Assembly (NCBI GenBank): GCA_013415575.1
Contig: JAAEES010000074.1
Coordinates: 1-5,897, forward strand
Length of the DNA stretch: 5,897 nt
Direction: 5' to 3'
Source: Methanomicrobiales archaeon
Lineage (GTDB): Archaea > Halobacteriota > Methanomicrobia > Methanomicrobiales > Methanospirillaceae
Shown here: positions 1 to 5,229 of the stretch, in pieces
Numbering within the stretch: the first letter of the stretch is position 1
How the letters are laid out: every line of letters begins with the position of its first letter
The notes under the pieces: model-generated
The model's input: only the letters and a program-made list of their open reading frames with translations
The model's database searches: none
What the model was told of the DNA's origin: nothing
Program-made: the position numbers and the translations under genes

Positions 1-191
1 ACACCATCATCAACATCACCGTTCCGGCCGCAGTTGCGGCACTGCTCGGGGTCGATCCCAAGAAAGCGGCTAAAGATGCCGAGGACGGCGCCTACCTGAC
101 ACGGGCCATTCCCGGCGCCGGGGAGAAGGCCCACGAGGTGGCACAGCTGGCAAACAGCGTATACGAGAAGATTACCACTCCCTTCCCATGA
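1..191 (+). CDS. C-terminal fragment of an unrecognised protein (5' end outside window)
   Basis: An open frame enters from the left edge (first full codon at position 3) and ends at TGA 189-191, giving 62 residues. The fragment begins TIINITVPAAVAALLGVDP and ends YEKITTPFP. It has a short hydrophobic Ala/Val-rich stretch, a lysine/alanine-rich helix-like segment, and a second amphipathic helix before the tail. Codon use is G+C-rich in the third position, like the other genes here, which supports real coding. I do not recognise the family and assign no function. The nearest plus-strand gene starts 218 bases downstream, so co-transcription is possible but not indicated. Confidence 0.7.
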   Translation, partial: TIINITVPAAVAALLGVDPKKAAKDAEDGAYLTRAIPGAGEKAHEVAQLANSVYEKITTPFP

Positions 192-196
192 ACGGG

Positions 197-222
197 GAGG
201 GGATCTCGTTTTTCGGATCCTC
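197..222 (+). terminator. Possible weak terminator behind the first gene
   Basis: Shortly after the stop at 191, GAGG (197-200) can pair with CCTC (219-222) and ATC (203-205) with GAT (216-218), with a two-base bulge. A T5 tract (209-213) lies in the loop. Archaeal termination can use short oligo-T tracts, but this one is short and the stem is imperfect. The rest of the gap to 409 shows no convincing gene. A 69-codon frame from 188 lacks a ribosome-binding site and any recognisable protein features. Confidence 0.22.
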
Positions 223-363
223 TGCCGGCATTCTTCACTTCGAGTTCATAACCGGGGCATTCAGGAACGTTTCGGAAAAACCTGTGACAACCAGGATCGG
301 TGGGAACAACAGTGCCCTTCTCCGGACAATGAGGGCCTGTACCCGGGAGAACGAAAGGAAATG

Positions 364-379
364 GGTAATATCCCGGGAT
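364..379 (+). promoter_or_regulatory. Candidate TATA region and 10-bp palindrome upstream of the UPF0114 gene
   Basis: GGTAATATCC at 364-373 is an AT core preceded by a purine-rich stretch (GAAAGGAAATG, 352-362) that resembles an archaeal BRE. It lies about 40 bases before the ATG at 410, which would give a leader of roughly 15 bases. Overlapping its end, ATCCCGGGAT (370-379) is a perfect 10-bp palindrome that could be an operator. CCCGGG is common in this G+C-rich DNA, so the palindrome may be chance. Confidence 0.3.
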
Positions 380-409
380 GACCTACTACAGGTATAACGA
401 CGGGAAATT

Positions 410-919
410 ATGACCGAGAAAGAAGAGTATTGTATCCCTGCCGATTCGGGGAGCCCAGTCATCCGGTTCATATCCGGTTCGAGCAAATGGCTGTTCCTCC
501 TCGCCGTGCTCGGGACGGCGCTGATTGCAATCTTCCTCTTTGTCCTGGGGTTCATCGTCACCCTTCTCACCATGATAGGCGCGGTGGTCTCTCCGCAAGC
601 AGATCTCCATACCCTGAAACTCCTCATGTCGGTGTTCATCGAGGTCATCGATGTGTTCCTGGTGGCAACGGTCTTCTATATTATCGCGCTCGGCCTCTAC
701 GAGCTCTTCATCGCCAAGGCACCGCTCCCCGGCTGGCTGAAGATCTGCGATCTCGATGACCTGAAGGAAAAACTGATGGGCCTGGTCATCATCGCGCTCG
801 CTGTGGTCATCCTCGGCGAGACCCTCACCTGGGACGGTACCAGTGATATCATGGCTCTCGGTGTTGCCACCGCTGCCGTGATTGCGGCAATATCAGGGTA
901 TATCTGGGTCCGGCACTGA
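410..919 (+). CDS. UPF0114 (YqhA-like) family integral membrane protein
   Basis: This 169-residue protein has a short polar N-terminus and four predicted membrane helices, at about residues 28-57, 69-99, 121-138 and 146-165. The conserved features of UPF0114 (Pfam PF03350, E. coli YqhA) are visible. The second helix carries an internal Asp (D81) and ends in the GLYELFI motif (95-101). A polar loop follows with the LDDLKEKL block (114-121), matching the family's L-x-x-L-K-x-K-L pattern. Length matches the family (about 160-190). The biochemical role of the family is not established. Start ATG 410 has only a weak GGGA (402-405) upstream, and no earlier in-frame start fits the membrane topology better. 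The gene is convergent with the MscS channel gene. Confidence 0.88.
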   Translation: MTEKEEYCIPADSGSPVIRFISGSSKWLFLLAVLGTALIAIFLFVLGFIVTLLTMIGAVVSPQADLHTLKLLMSVFIEVIDVFLVATVFYIIALGLYELFIAKAPLPGWLKICDLDDLKEKLMGLVIIALAVVILGETLTWDGTSDIMALGVATAAVIAAISGYIWVRH

Positions 920-926
920 CCCGGCA

Positions 927-936
927 CTTTTTATGT
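927..936 (+). promoter_or_regulatory. TATA-like box in the UPF0114-mscS gap
   Basis: CTTTTTATGT is a good archaeal TATA-like element just eight bases after the UPF0114 stop. TTTATGT recurs at 2716-2722 ahead of the methyltransferase gene. Initiation about 25 bases downstream would fall near 958, and transcription would run through the 973-1010 inverted repeat and antisense into the 3' end of mscS. No normal-sized plus-strand gene follows, only an 11-codon frame (ATG 975 to TAG 1008-1010). A promoter for a small or antisense RNA is possible, but the element could also be incidental AT-rich sequence. Confidence 0.3.
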
Positions 937-972
937 ACCTGGCAATCTTTCACCGACCAGGGAAGCCTGATA

Positions 973-1010
973 CTATGAGAGATGGTTTTTTTCATCGATC
1001 ATGCTCATAG
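973..1010 (+). terminator. 7-bp inverted repeat around a T7 tract, probable terminator of the UPF0114 transcript
   Basis: CTATGAG (973-979) is exactly complementary to CTCATAG (1004-1010), with 24 bases between. The interval contains T7 (986-992) flanked by GATG (981-984) and CATC (993-996), which can form a smaller inner stem. A run of seven T in the sense direction, about 70 bases after the stop at 919, is a plausible archaeal oligo-T terminator. On the opposite strand the tract reads as A7, so it would not serve mscS. An 11-codon frame has its start in one arm and its stop in the other. Confidence 0.45.
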
Positions 1011-1042
1011 GCAGGAATCCACGACGCCCAGGGAATGAGGAT

Positions 1043-1978
1043 TCACTCTGCCTTCTTCTGGATGATGCTCACTTCCATCGTCGATGAAGAGACCTCTATT
1101 CCTTTTTCTTTCTCGATTGCTTCAAGGATGAGCCGGCTCAGCCGGGCATGCATGATCCGCCGCTCCCGGGCTTTGGTGACATACCGGACCGAGAGCATGA
1201 TCCAGTTGTCAGTGATCCTGATGTAGACTGCCGGTTCGATATCCCGCTTGGGCAGGTAGTACTTCTCCCCGATCTCACCGATCTCTTTCTCTGCCAGCCG
1301 GTTGATCTCTGCGGTCTCGTGCTGTGCAATGGAAATGATGATCTCGACCGCCCGCCTCCAGTCGCTCCGGTAGGTAACCGGGACCTGGATCTCGTCCCAG
1401 ATGAAACTGTGGTCCTTGGTGTAGTTGCTGACCGGGGTGGTGATGACCTTCCCGTTGGGGACGATCGTCAGGCGTCCGGTCGCCTGGTCACCGTCAACCC
1501 ACGACCTGAGCTCCATCATGGTGGTGTTCATGATCCCGATATCCATTACATCGCCATAGCGGCCATCGATCTCGATCCGGTCCCCGACCGTATAGGTCCC
1601 GGCGAGAATAATGGTGATGCTGCCGGCAAAGTTCTTGACCACATCCTGGAGGGCGATGGCCAGGCCGGCCCCGATGATCCCGAAGAAGACCACCAGGGTG
1701 CTGAAGTCCTCGATCCAGATCCGGGCAACGATGATGGCCATCAGCAGGATCTCGAGCACCGAGATGACCTTGGTCGCCGTGTACCTGGTCCTGGTATCGG
1801 TGATCTTTTTCCGGAACACCGTATCGAGGATCAGGCTGAAGATAGTGTAGATGACGGTGACGGCCAGGACCGAGAGGAAAAGATGGTATGTTACCGGTTC
1901 GGGAAAGAAGAACCATGTCGCCGATGCAGCGATCGCTGCGATAACCAGCACCAGGAAGAGGGTATATTCACGTTTCAC
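1043..1978 (-). CDS. MscS-family mechanosensitive ion channel (small type)
   Basis: With a GTG start at 1978, this is a 311-residue channel that would release solutes when membrane tension rises after osmotic down-shock. Predicted helices lie at about residues 6-25, 31-52 and 68-88. The pore-lining helix spans about 92-118 and is the hallmark Gly/Ala-rich GIIGAGLAIALQDVVKNFAG (100-119). The MscS beta domain follows, with VGDRIEIDGRYGDV (131-144) and the signature TIVPNGKVITTPVSNYT (171-187). The C-terminal alpha/beta domain runs about 195-311, which includes most of the charged residues. Upstream in frame is an ATG at 2065, but that start would add 29 non-hydrophobic residues and consume the promoter. 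GTG 1978 sits 10 bases behind GGGGAG (1994-1989) and puts TM1 at the N-terminus, so I prefer it. Divergent from the HdeD-like gene. Confidence 0.92.
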   Translation of the reverse strand: MKREYTLFLVLVIAAIAASATWFFFPEPVTYHLFLSVLAVTVIYTIFSLILDTVFRKKITDTRTRYTATKVISVLEILLMAIIVARIWIEDFSTLVVFFGIIGAGLAIALQDVVKNFAGSITIILAGTYTVGDRIEIDGRYGDVMDIGIMNTTMMELRSWVDGDQATGRLTIVPNGKVITTPVSNYTKDHSFIWDEIQVPVTYRSDWRRAVEIIISIAQHETAEINRLAEKEIGEIGEKYYLPKRDIEPAVYIRITDNWIMLSVRYVTKARERRIMHARLSRLILEAIEKEKGIEVSSSTMEVSIIQKKAE

Positions 1979-1988
1979 GCCGCAGCAA

Positions 1989-1994
1989 CTCCCC
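1989..1994 (-). promoter_or_regulatory. Ribosome-binding site deciding the GTG start of mscS
   Basis: On the minus strand GGGGAG is followed by a 10-base spacer and GTG at 1978-1976. Spacing is slightly long, but the candidate ATG at 2065 has no comparable motif. This is the main local argument for the shorter protein. Confidence 0.5.
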
Positions 1995-2015
1995 ACGCTC
2001 AGTGGAACTATGGCC

Positions 2016-2039
2016 CGGGCAGAGATATACCCTTGCCCG
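2016..2039. promoter_or_regulatory. Shared divergent promoter element: TATA core inside a 6-bp inverted repeat
   Basis: The gap between the mscS start (1978) and the HdeD-gene start (2075) has one clear AT core, AGATATAC at 2023-2030 (GTATATCT on the minus strand). For mscS it lies about 48 bases before the GTG, giving a leader of roughly 22 bases that includes the ribosome-binding site. For the plus-strand gene it lies about 49 bases before the ATG, so it could serve both. CGGGCA (2016-2021) and TGCCCG (2034-2039) form a perfect 6-bp inverted repeat flanking the core, a suitable arrangement for a repressor site. The pairing is short and could be chance. Confidence 0.4.
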
Positions 2040-2074
2040 CATTCTTTTTCTCCCGGGACGCACACCTACCTGCC

Positions 2075-2665
2075 ATGGCGTACTGGATGGCCTGCGGTTC
2101 GGAATCCTGGAAACCGCCGCTGGTGGCAGGGATCATTTTCCTCGTGCTCGGGGGGCTTCTCGTCTTCTTCCCGGAGGGATCGCTCCGGCTGTTCATCTTC
2201 CTGTTCGGGGTGCTGGCCTTCATCGCCGGGATTGCCCTCTTCATCGGTGCCTGGATGCTCTCCCGGTCGGGGGGGATGTTCTTTATGGTCCCGCTGATCC
2301 TCGGGATCTGTGCCGTCCTCCTCGGGATCCTCTCCTTTACTGATCCCGGGCTGATCGGGGCTTTCGCCGCCGTCCTGCTGGGCATCCTCCTTATTATCGG
2401 TGGACTTGGGGGAGCATTCTCGGCCATAACCCGGCCCGGGTACGGCAGCAGGCGGGCACTCAGCCTTGTCGGGGGGATCGTCATCGCCCTGCTGGGATTC
2501 CTGATCCTTTTTTACCCCCGCCTCTCGAGCCTGGCCATCGTCCGCATCATCGGTGCCGTGATCATGGCGGCCGGGGTCGTCGCCCTGATCGGTGCGGTGG
2601 TGCTGGCCCTCCGGGAACGGTCATGTGCACCCCCGCCCGGGTTCGAGCGGCTGGAGCGGTTCTGA
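2075..2665 (+). CDS. HdeD / DUF308 family six-helix membrane protein
   Basis: This 196-residue, very hydrophobic protein is built from three tandem two-helix repeats, at about residues 16-60, 74-117 and 131-175. Each has a Gly-rich first helix, a short loop usually with Pro (FFPEG at 31-35, TDPGL at 89-93, FYPRL at 146-150), and a second Gly/Ala-rich helix. This is the DUF308 repeat (Pfam PF03729) of the HdeD family. E. coli HdeD is linked to acid resistance at high cell density, but the archaeal role is unknown. A short charged tail (180-196) is probably cytoplasmic. ATG 2075 is chosen because it lies just before the first helix; ATG 2087 is an alternative. No ribosome-binding site is visible, so a leaderless or short-leader mRNA is possible. 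The same frame stays open far upstream, antisense through mscS, but that part is not hydrophobic and looks non-coding. Confidence 0.85.
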   Translation: MAYWMACGSESWKPPLVAGIIFLVLGGLLVFFPEGSLRLFIFLFGVLAFIAGIALFIGAWMLSRSGGMFFMVPLILGICAVLLGILSFTDPGLIGAFAAVLLGILLIIGGLGGAFSAITRPGYGSRRALSLVGGIVIALLGFLILFYPRLSSLAIVRIIGAVIMAAGVVALIGAVVLALRERSCAPPPGFERLERF

Positions 2666-2678
2666 ACGGCGGGGAGCA

Positions 2679-2706
2679 GGCAGGGGAAGCAACAGCCCTC
2701 CCTGCC
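2679..2706 (+). terminator. GC-rich stem-loop after the HdeD-like gene
   Basis: GGCAGGG (2679-2685) pairs exactly with CCCTGCC (2700-2706), and a further G-T wobble (2686/2699) closes a 12-base loop. It begins 13 bases after the stop at 2665. No T run follows directly, so it may be a 3'-end stabiliser or processing structure rather than a true terminator. It sits just before the TATA box of the next gene. Confidence 0.35.
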
Positions 2707-2713
2707 CGGGAGT

Positions 2714-2722
2714 CATTTATGT
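2714..2722 (+). promoter_or_regulatory. TATA box of the methyltransferase gene; supports ATG 2750 as start
   Basis: CATTTATGT is a TATA-like box centred near 2718. Archaeal initiation 25-28 bases downstream falls near 2744-2747, three to six bases before ATG 2750. That would make the mRNA practically leaderless, which fits the absence of a ribosome-binding site there. The in-frame TTG at 2726 would lie inside the promoter and is unlikely to be used. Confidence 0.5.
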
Positions 2723-2749
2723 GGTTTGAGGAAGAATCTCCCTTGCCTG

Positions 2750-3550
2750 ATGAACCTCCGCACCATTCTTGCCGGTGTCATTCCAGAGGAGAAGCTGCGC
2801 TACCTGCGGGACAGCTTTGACGTGGTAGGGGATATTGCGGTGGTCTCCATCCCACCCGACCTTGCAGAATACCGGCAGGAAATCGCGCTGGCAGTCCTGT
2901 CCCTGCGCAGGAACATACGTACCGTGCTCGCGAAATCCTCCCCGGTGGAAGGTGATGATCGGGTACCTGAGTACGAGATCCTGATCGGGAATTCCACGTT
3001 CACCGAGCATCGGGAGTACGGGTACCGGTACCGGCTGGATCTCGCCGAGGTGTTCTTCACCGGCCGCCTCTCCACCGAACGTCAGCGGATAGCCGGGCAG
3101 GTTGAGCCGGGAGAGCGGGTGCTGGTGCCGTTCTGCGGGGTGGGCCCGTTCGTCATCCCGGCAGCAGACCGCGGAGCATCGGTGACCGCGGTGGAGAACA
3201 ACCCTGCAGCGGTGCACTGGCTCCGGGAGAACCTCTCCCTGAACCGGGTGGAAGACCATGTCAGGGTTCTTGAGACTGATGCCTTCACCCTCTCCGACCC
3301 GGCCGGAGCCCCGTTCGACCGGGTGATCTGCCCCACCCCCTACGGAAGGGATGATATCCTTGATATCCTTGCCCCGCTGGTCCGGGAGGGGGGAATGCTG
3401 CACTTCTATACCTTCACGAGCGATCGCCAGATCCCCGGACTGATCAGCGATTTTGAAAAGAAGGGATATTCGGTGATGTTCACCCACCGGTGCGGCTGGG
3501 TCGCCCCCGGGATCGGCCGCTATGTCTTCGATCTCCGGAAGGGAGTTTGA
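2750..3550 (+). CDS. Met10+/Trm5-TYW2 family SAM-dependent transferase
   Basis: This 266-residue protein belongs to the Met10+ family (Pfam PF02475), which includes archaeal Trm5 (tRNA m1G37 methyltransferase) and TYW2/Taw2 (aminocarboxypropyl transfer in wyosine synthesis). Residues 1-95 resemble the Trm5 D2 domain, including the EHREYG block (86-91). The Rossmann domain follows: motif I is VLVPFCGVGPF (124-134), the acidic SAM-ribose residue is probably E149 in AVENNP, and D177 and D190 lie at the next strand ends. Where Trm5 has an N-x-P motif, this protein reads ICPTPY (193-198). The usual Asp of the motif I strand (DxFAG) is replaced by VPFCG. There is no separate Trm5 D1 domain. The size fits Taw2 or a short Trm5 paralogue, so tRNA position 37 is a reasonable but unproven target. 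ATG 2750 was chosen over TTG 2726 on promoter spacing. The stop is 3 bases from that of the convergent lipoprotein gene. Confidence 0.85.
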   Translation: MNLRTILAGVIPEEKLRYLRDSFDVVGDIAVVSIPPDLAEYRQEIALAVLSLRRNIRTVLAKSSPVEGDDRVPEYEILIGNSTFTEHREYGYRYRLDLAEVFFTGRLSTERQRIAGQVEPGERVLVPFCGVGPFVIPAADRGASVTAVENNPAAVHWLRENLSLNRVEDHVRVLETDAFTLSDPAGAPFDRVICPTPYGRDDILDILAPLVREGGMLHFYTFTSDRQIPGLISDFEKKGYSVMFTHRCGWVAPGIGRYVFDLRKGV

Positions 3551-3553
3551 AGA

Positions 3554-4288
3554 TCAGGTCAGTTTCCGGACGCTGCCTGCCCCGGTGATGGTCTGCTCGA
3601 TCTGCGGATTCCCGGCATAGAGCACCGTCCCGGCCCCGGTAATCTTTACCGACAACGTCTCGCTCGCGTTCACCTTTGCATTCCCGGACCCGAGGATCTC
3701 CACGCTGGTCCGGGCGGTCTGCAGGGCTGCGGCATCGACCGAGCCTGCTCCGGGAAGGGAGATGGTATGCTCCGGTGCGGTACCGGTGAGATAGACGTTC
3801 CCGGTGCCGGTGATGGTCGTGGTCAGGGTTACGGTCTCTACGGAGAGATCCATAGTTCCGGCGCCGGTGATCTTCGCTGCAAGACCGGGGGTCCGCAGGA
3901 TCCCGTCGCTTCGGATGTCACCGGTCCCGAGAATAGCGAGCTCCCGGAACATGGGGGCAATGGCGGTGATCCGGATAGTCCCGGTCGGTCTGACGCAGGG
4001 CCGGGTCTGGCTGATGGTCAGGACACCATCCTTAACCGTGGTGGAGATGAGGGGGAGGATATTGTCGTCAGCCTCGATCAGGACACCAGGAACGTCGCCT
4101 TCCCGCACGGTGAGGGTCGCCGGCATGGTCAGGCTGACGGAGTGAAAATCGCCGACATTGCGGGTCTCGTTTGCCGGGGTCCCCGAACCCTCGATACAGG
4201 TGTCGGGGAGGGTGGTGCAGCCGGCAGTGAGCAGGGCGAGCACTGCCAGGGCAGCGAGCAAAAGGGGTATCTTCAGGGGGAGCGCCAT
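3554..4288 (-). CDS. GIN-domain (DUF2807) beta-helical lipoprotein
   Basis: This 244-residue exported protein has a lipoprotein signal peptide: K6, a hydrophobic core (7-20), and the lipobox LTAGC with Cys24 as the likely lipid anchor. After a short linker, residues 42-115 form the first beta-rich part, followed by the Gly-x-Gly ladder typical of the head GIN domain (Pfam PF10988): GTG 121, GAG 142, GTG 161, GAG 180, GSG 200, GAG 218 and GAG 236. Rungs recur every 18-21 residues, which suggests a right-handed beta-solenoid. The function of GIN proteins is not established, though surface binding or adhesion is often proposed. The start is ATG 4288. The frame remains open to 4468, but that extension would overlap the protease gene and bury the signal peptide. 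No ribosome-binding site is seen, so it is probably leaderless. Confidence 0.88.
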   Translation of the reverse strand: MALPLKIPLLLAALAVLALLTAGCTTLPDTCIEGSGTPANETRNVGDFHSVSLTMPATLTVREGDVPGVLIEADDNILPLISTTVKDGVLTISQTRPCVRPTGTIRITAIAPMFRELAILGTGDIRSDGILRTPGLAAKITGAGTMDLSVETVTLTTTITGTGNVYLTGTAPEHTISLPGAGSVDAAALQTARTSVEILGSGNAKVNASETLSVKITGAGTVLYAGNPQIEQTITGAGSVRKLT

Positions 4289-4307
4289 GGAGAGAAATTG
4301 TTGTGCT

Positions 4308-4315
4308 GTTATTTC
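4308..4315 (-). promoter_or_regulatory. Candidate TATA box of the GIN lipoprotein gene
   Basis: On the minus strand GAAATAAC is centred about 23 bases before the ATG at 4288. Initiation at usual archaeal spacing would fall at or next to the start codon, consistent with a leaderless transcript and with the pyrimidine-rich stretch (TTTCTCTCC) before the ATG. The match to the TATA consensus is only moderate. Confidence 0.33.
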
Positions 4316-4362
4316 AATGCAGGGGATACCGAAAGTTCCCCATGCCGGTGAAAGGATCCCTG

Positions 4363-4395
4363 AAAAAATGCAGAATTTTTCTCCATGAGGAAAAA
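4363..4395 (-). terminator. Oligo-T tracts downstream of the protease gene
   Basis: Read on the minus strand, the stop codon at 4403-4401 is followed by T5 (4395-4391) and T6 (4368-4363). Between them the strands can fold into a 6-bp A/T-rich stem (4362-4367 with 4376-4381). Two closely spaced T tracts in the sense direction are a plausible archaeal termination zone. This would separate the protease transcript from the lipoprotein gene. Confidence 0.45.
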
Positions 4396-4400
4396 GGATG

Positions 4401-5177
4401 TTATGCTCCGTACATCTGCTGGAGTCCGATGATGTCCGGCTGCTCGAGTGTTCGTTTTGATATCTCACCCTCCTCGGAATAACCGAACATGGTTACTGCG
4501 CTGCAGGTGGTTGTGTATATATCGGCAAGTCCTACGGCATGGCCCATTTCATGAGTGGCAATATTCTGGACATCCATAACATATCCTTCTTCACCGGCAT
4601 CGCCCCAGGACCATTTATTGTTAAAGACCATGTCGAATTCAACGATCTGACGACCCCGCGGGTTCCACCAGACCGAAGTAACGGCTATGACATTTTCAGG
4701 AAGTGGATTGCCATCAGCATCTTCAGTGCCAAATGCGATGACGTTTTTGAAGTCCTGTATCCCATACCGGGCATTATTGTCAATTGCAACTGAATTGGAA
4801 AACAATTCTTTGCTGGTCTGGCCATCCCAGGTCTCAGCTCCGGTTGTCATTGCAGTACCAACAAAGGATTCTGTCAATCCGCCTCCATTCGTTGTGTTGA
4901 TGACATAGCTCACCGGCAGGGATTTCCATGATACCCCCATCAGCTTGTAGCAGGTGGGAGATTTTGCCGGCTTTCCAGGACTGCCGGTCGGCTTGGCATA
5001 GTGAATGAAGTCGATCCGTTCAAGATTATAATTTTCATCAATAGCCGGTGAATATTCCGGAGCCTGGGAATGCTCCTTTCCGGTGTCACTTAGCGGAATG
5101 ACCATGGATCCTGAAACTGCGATTATACACAGCAGGATGGCGATTCCAGATATGGTCAGTATATGTATGAATTTCAT
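4401..5177 (-). CDS. Secreted matrixin-like zinc metalloprotease
   Basis: This 258-residue protein is predicted to be exported: MKF, a hydrophobic core (about 5-20) and a small-residue AVSGS region (20-24) form a signal peptide or N-terminal anchor. After a Pro-rich linker (about 39-75), the catalytic domain starts around WKSLPVSYVIN (84-94), a strand typical of M10/M12-like metzincins. The zinc site is HEMGHAVGLADIY (209-221), with H209 and H213 as ligands, E210 as catalytic base and D219 at the third-ligand position, where most matrixins have His. SAVTMFGY (226-233) provides the Met-turn, with M230. Cys76 and Cys225 could form a disulfide. The ATG at 5177 has AGGGGG at 5188-5183 on the minus strand, a strong ribosome-binding site. 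The DNA is clearly less G+C-rich than its neighbours: 24/60 bases in 4741-4800 against 39/60 in 2221-2280. Substrate unknown. Confidence 0.88.
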   Translation of the reverse strand: MKFIHILTISGIAILLCIIAVSGSMVIPLSDTGKEHSQAPEYSPAIDENYNLERIDFIHYAKPTGSPGKPAKSPTCYKLMGVSWKSLPVSYVINTTNGGGLTESFVGTAMTTGAETWDGQTSKELFSNSVAIDNNARYGIQDFKNVIAFGTEDADGNPLPENVIAVTSVWWNPRGRQIVEFDMVFNNKWSWGDAGEEGYVMDVQNIATHEMGHAVGLADIYTTTCSAVTMFGYSEEGEISKRTLEQPDIIGLQQMYGA

Positions 5178-5182
5178 ATGTT

Positions 5183-5188
5183 CCCCCT
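5183..5188 (-). promoter_or_regulatory. Strong ribosome-binding site of the protease gene
   Basis: On the minus strand AGGGGG is followed by AACAT and the ATG at 5177, a five-base spacer. It is the clearest Shine-Dalgarno site in the window and fixes the start. Confidence 0.65.
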
Positions 5189-5229
5189 ATGACAGGATGT
5201 CACGGTTGTATTACAATTGGGGAGACCGG

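Noticed and set aside
188..397. 69-codon plus-strand frame overlapping the first stop codon (ATGA)
   Set aside because: The ATGA overlap suggested translational coupling, but there is no ribosome-binding site before it, the protein has no domain-like pattern, and its end runs through the candidate promoter of the next gene.
235..648. 137-codon minus-strand frame across the intergenic region and the UPF0114 gene
   Set aside because: Most of it is antisense to a clear membrane-protein gene. Its Arg/Ser/Thr/Met-rich composition is typical of a shadow frame in G+C-rich DNA.
920..1042. Possible box C/D guide RNA in the gap (TGATACT and CATGATCGATGA stretches)
   Set aside because: No proper C box (RTGATGA) with a matching D box (CTGA) at the right distance could be placed on either strand.
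2008..2484. 158-codon minus-strand frame opposite the HdeD-like gene
   Set aside because: It is antisense to a well-supported six-helix protein and rich in Pro, Ser, Arg and Ile without any domain pattern.
2717..3487. 256-codon minus-strand frame opposite the methyltransferase gene
   Set aside because: Its length is notable, but it mirrors a gene with clear SAM-binding motifs, and its product is His/Gly/Pro/Arg-rich with no recognisable family.
3590..3940. Possible CRISPR-like or tandem DNA repeats, from the recurring GCCCCGGTRATC-type strings
   Set aside because: They are spaced at irregular multiples of three and encode the protein ladder ITGAG. They are degenerate coding repeats, not a repeat-spacer array.
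3767..4351. 194-codon plus-strand frame opposite the lipoprotein gene
   Set aside because: The Gly/Asp-rich repeats are the reverse reading of the lipoprotein's Gly-x-Gly ladder codons, not an independent protein.
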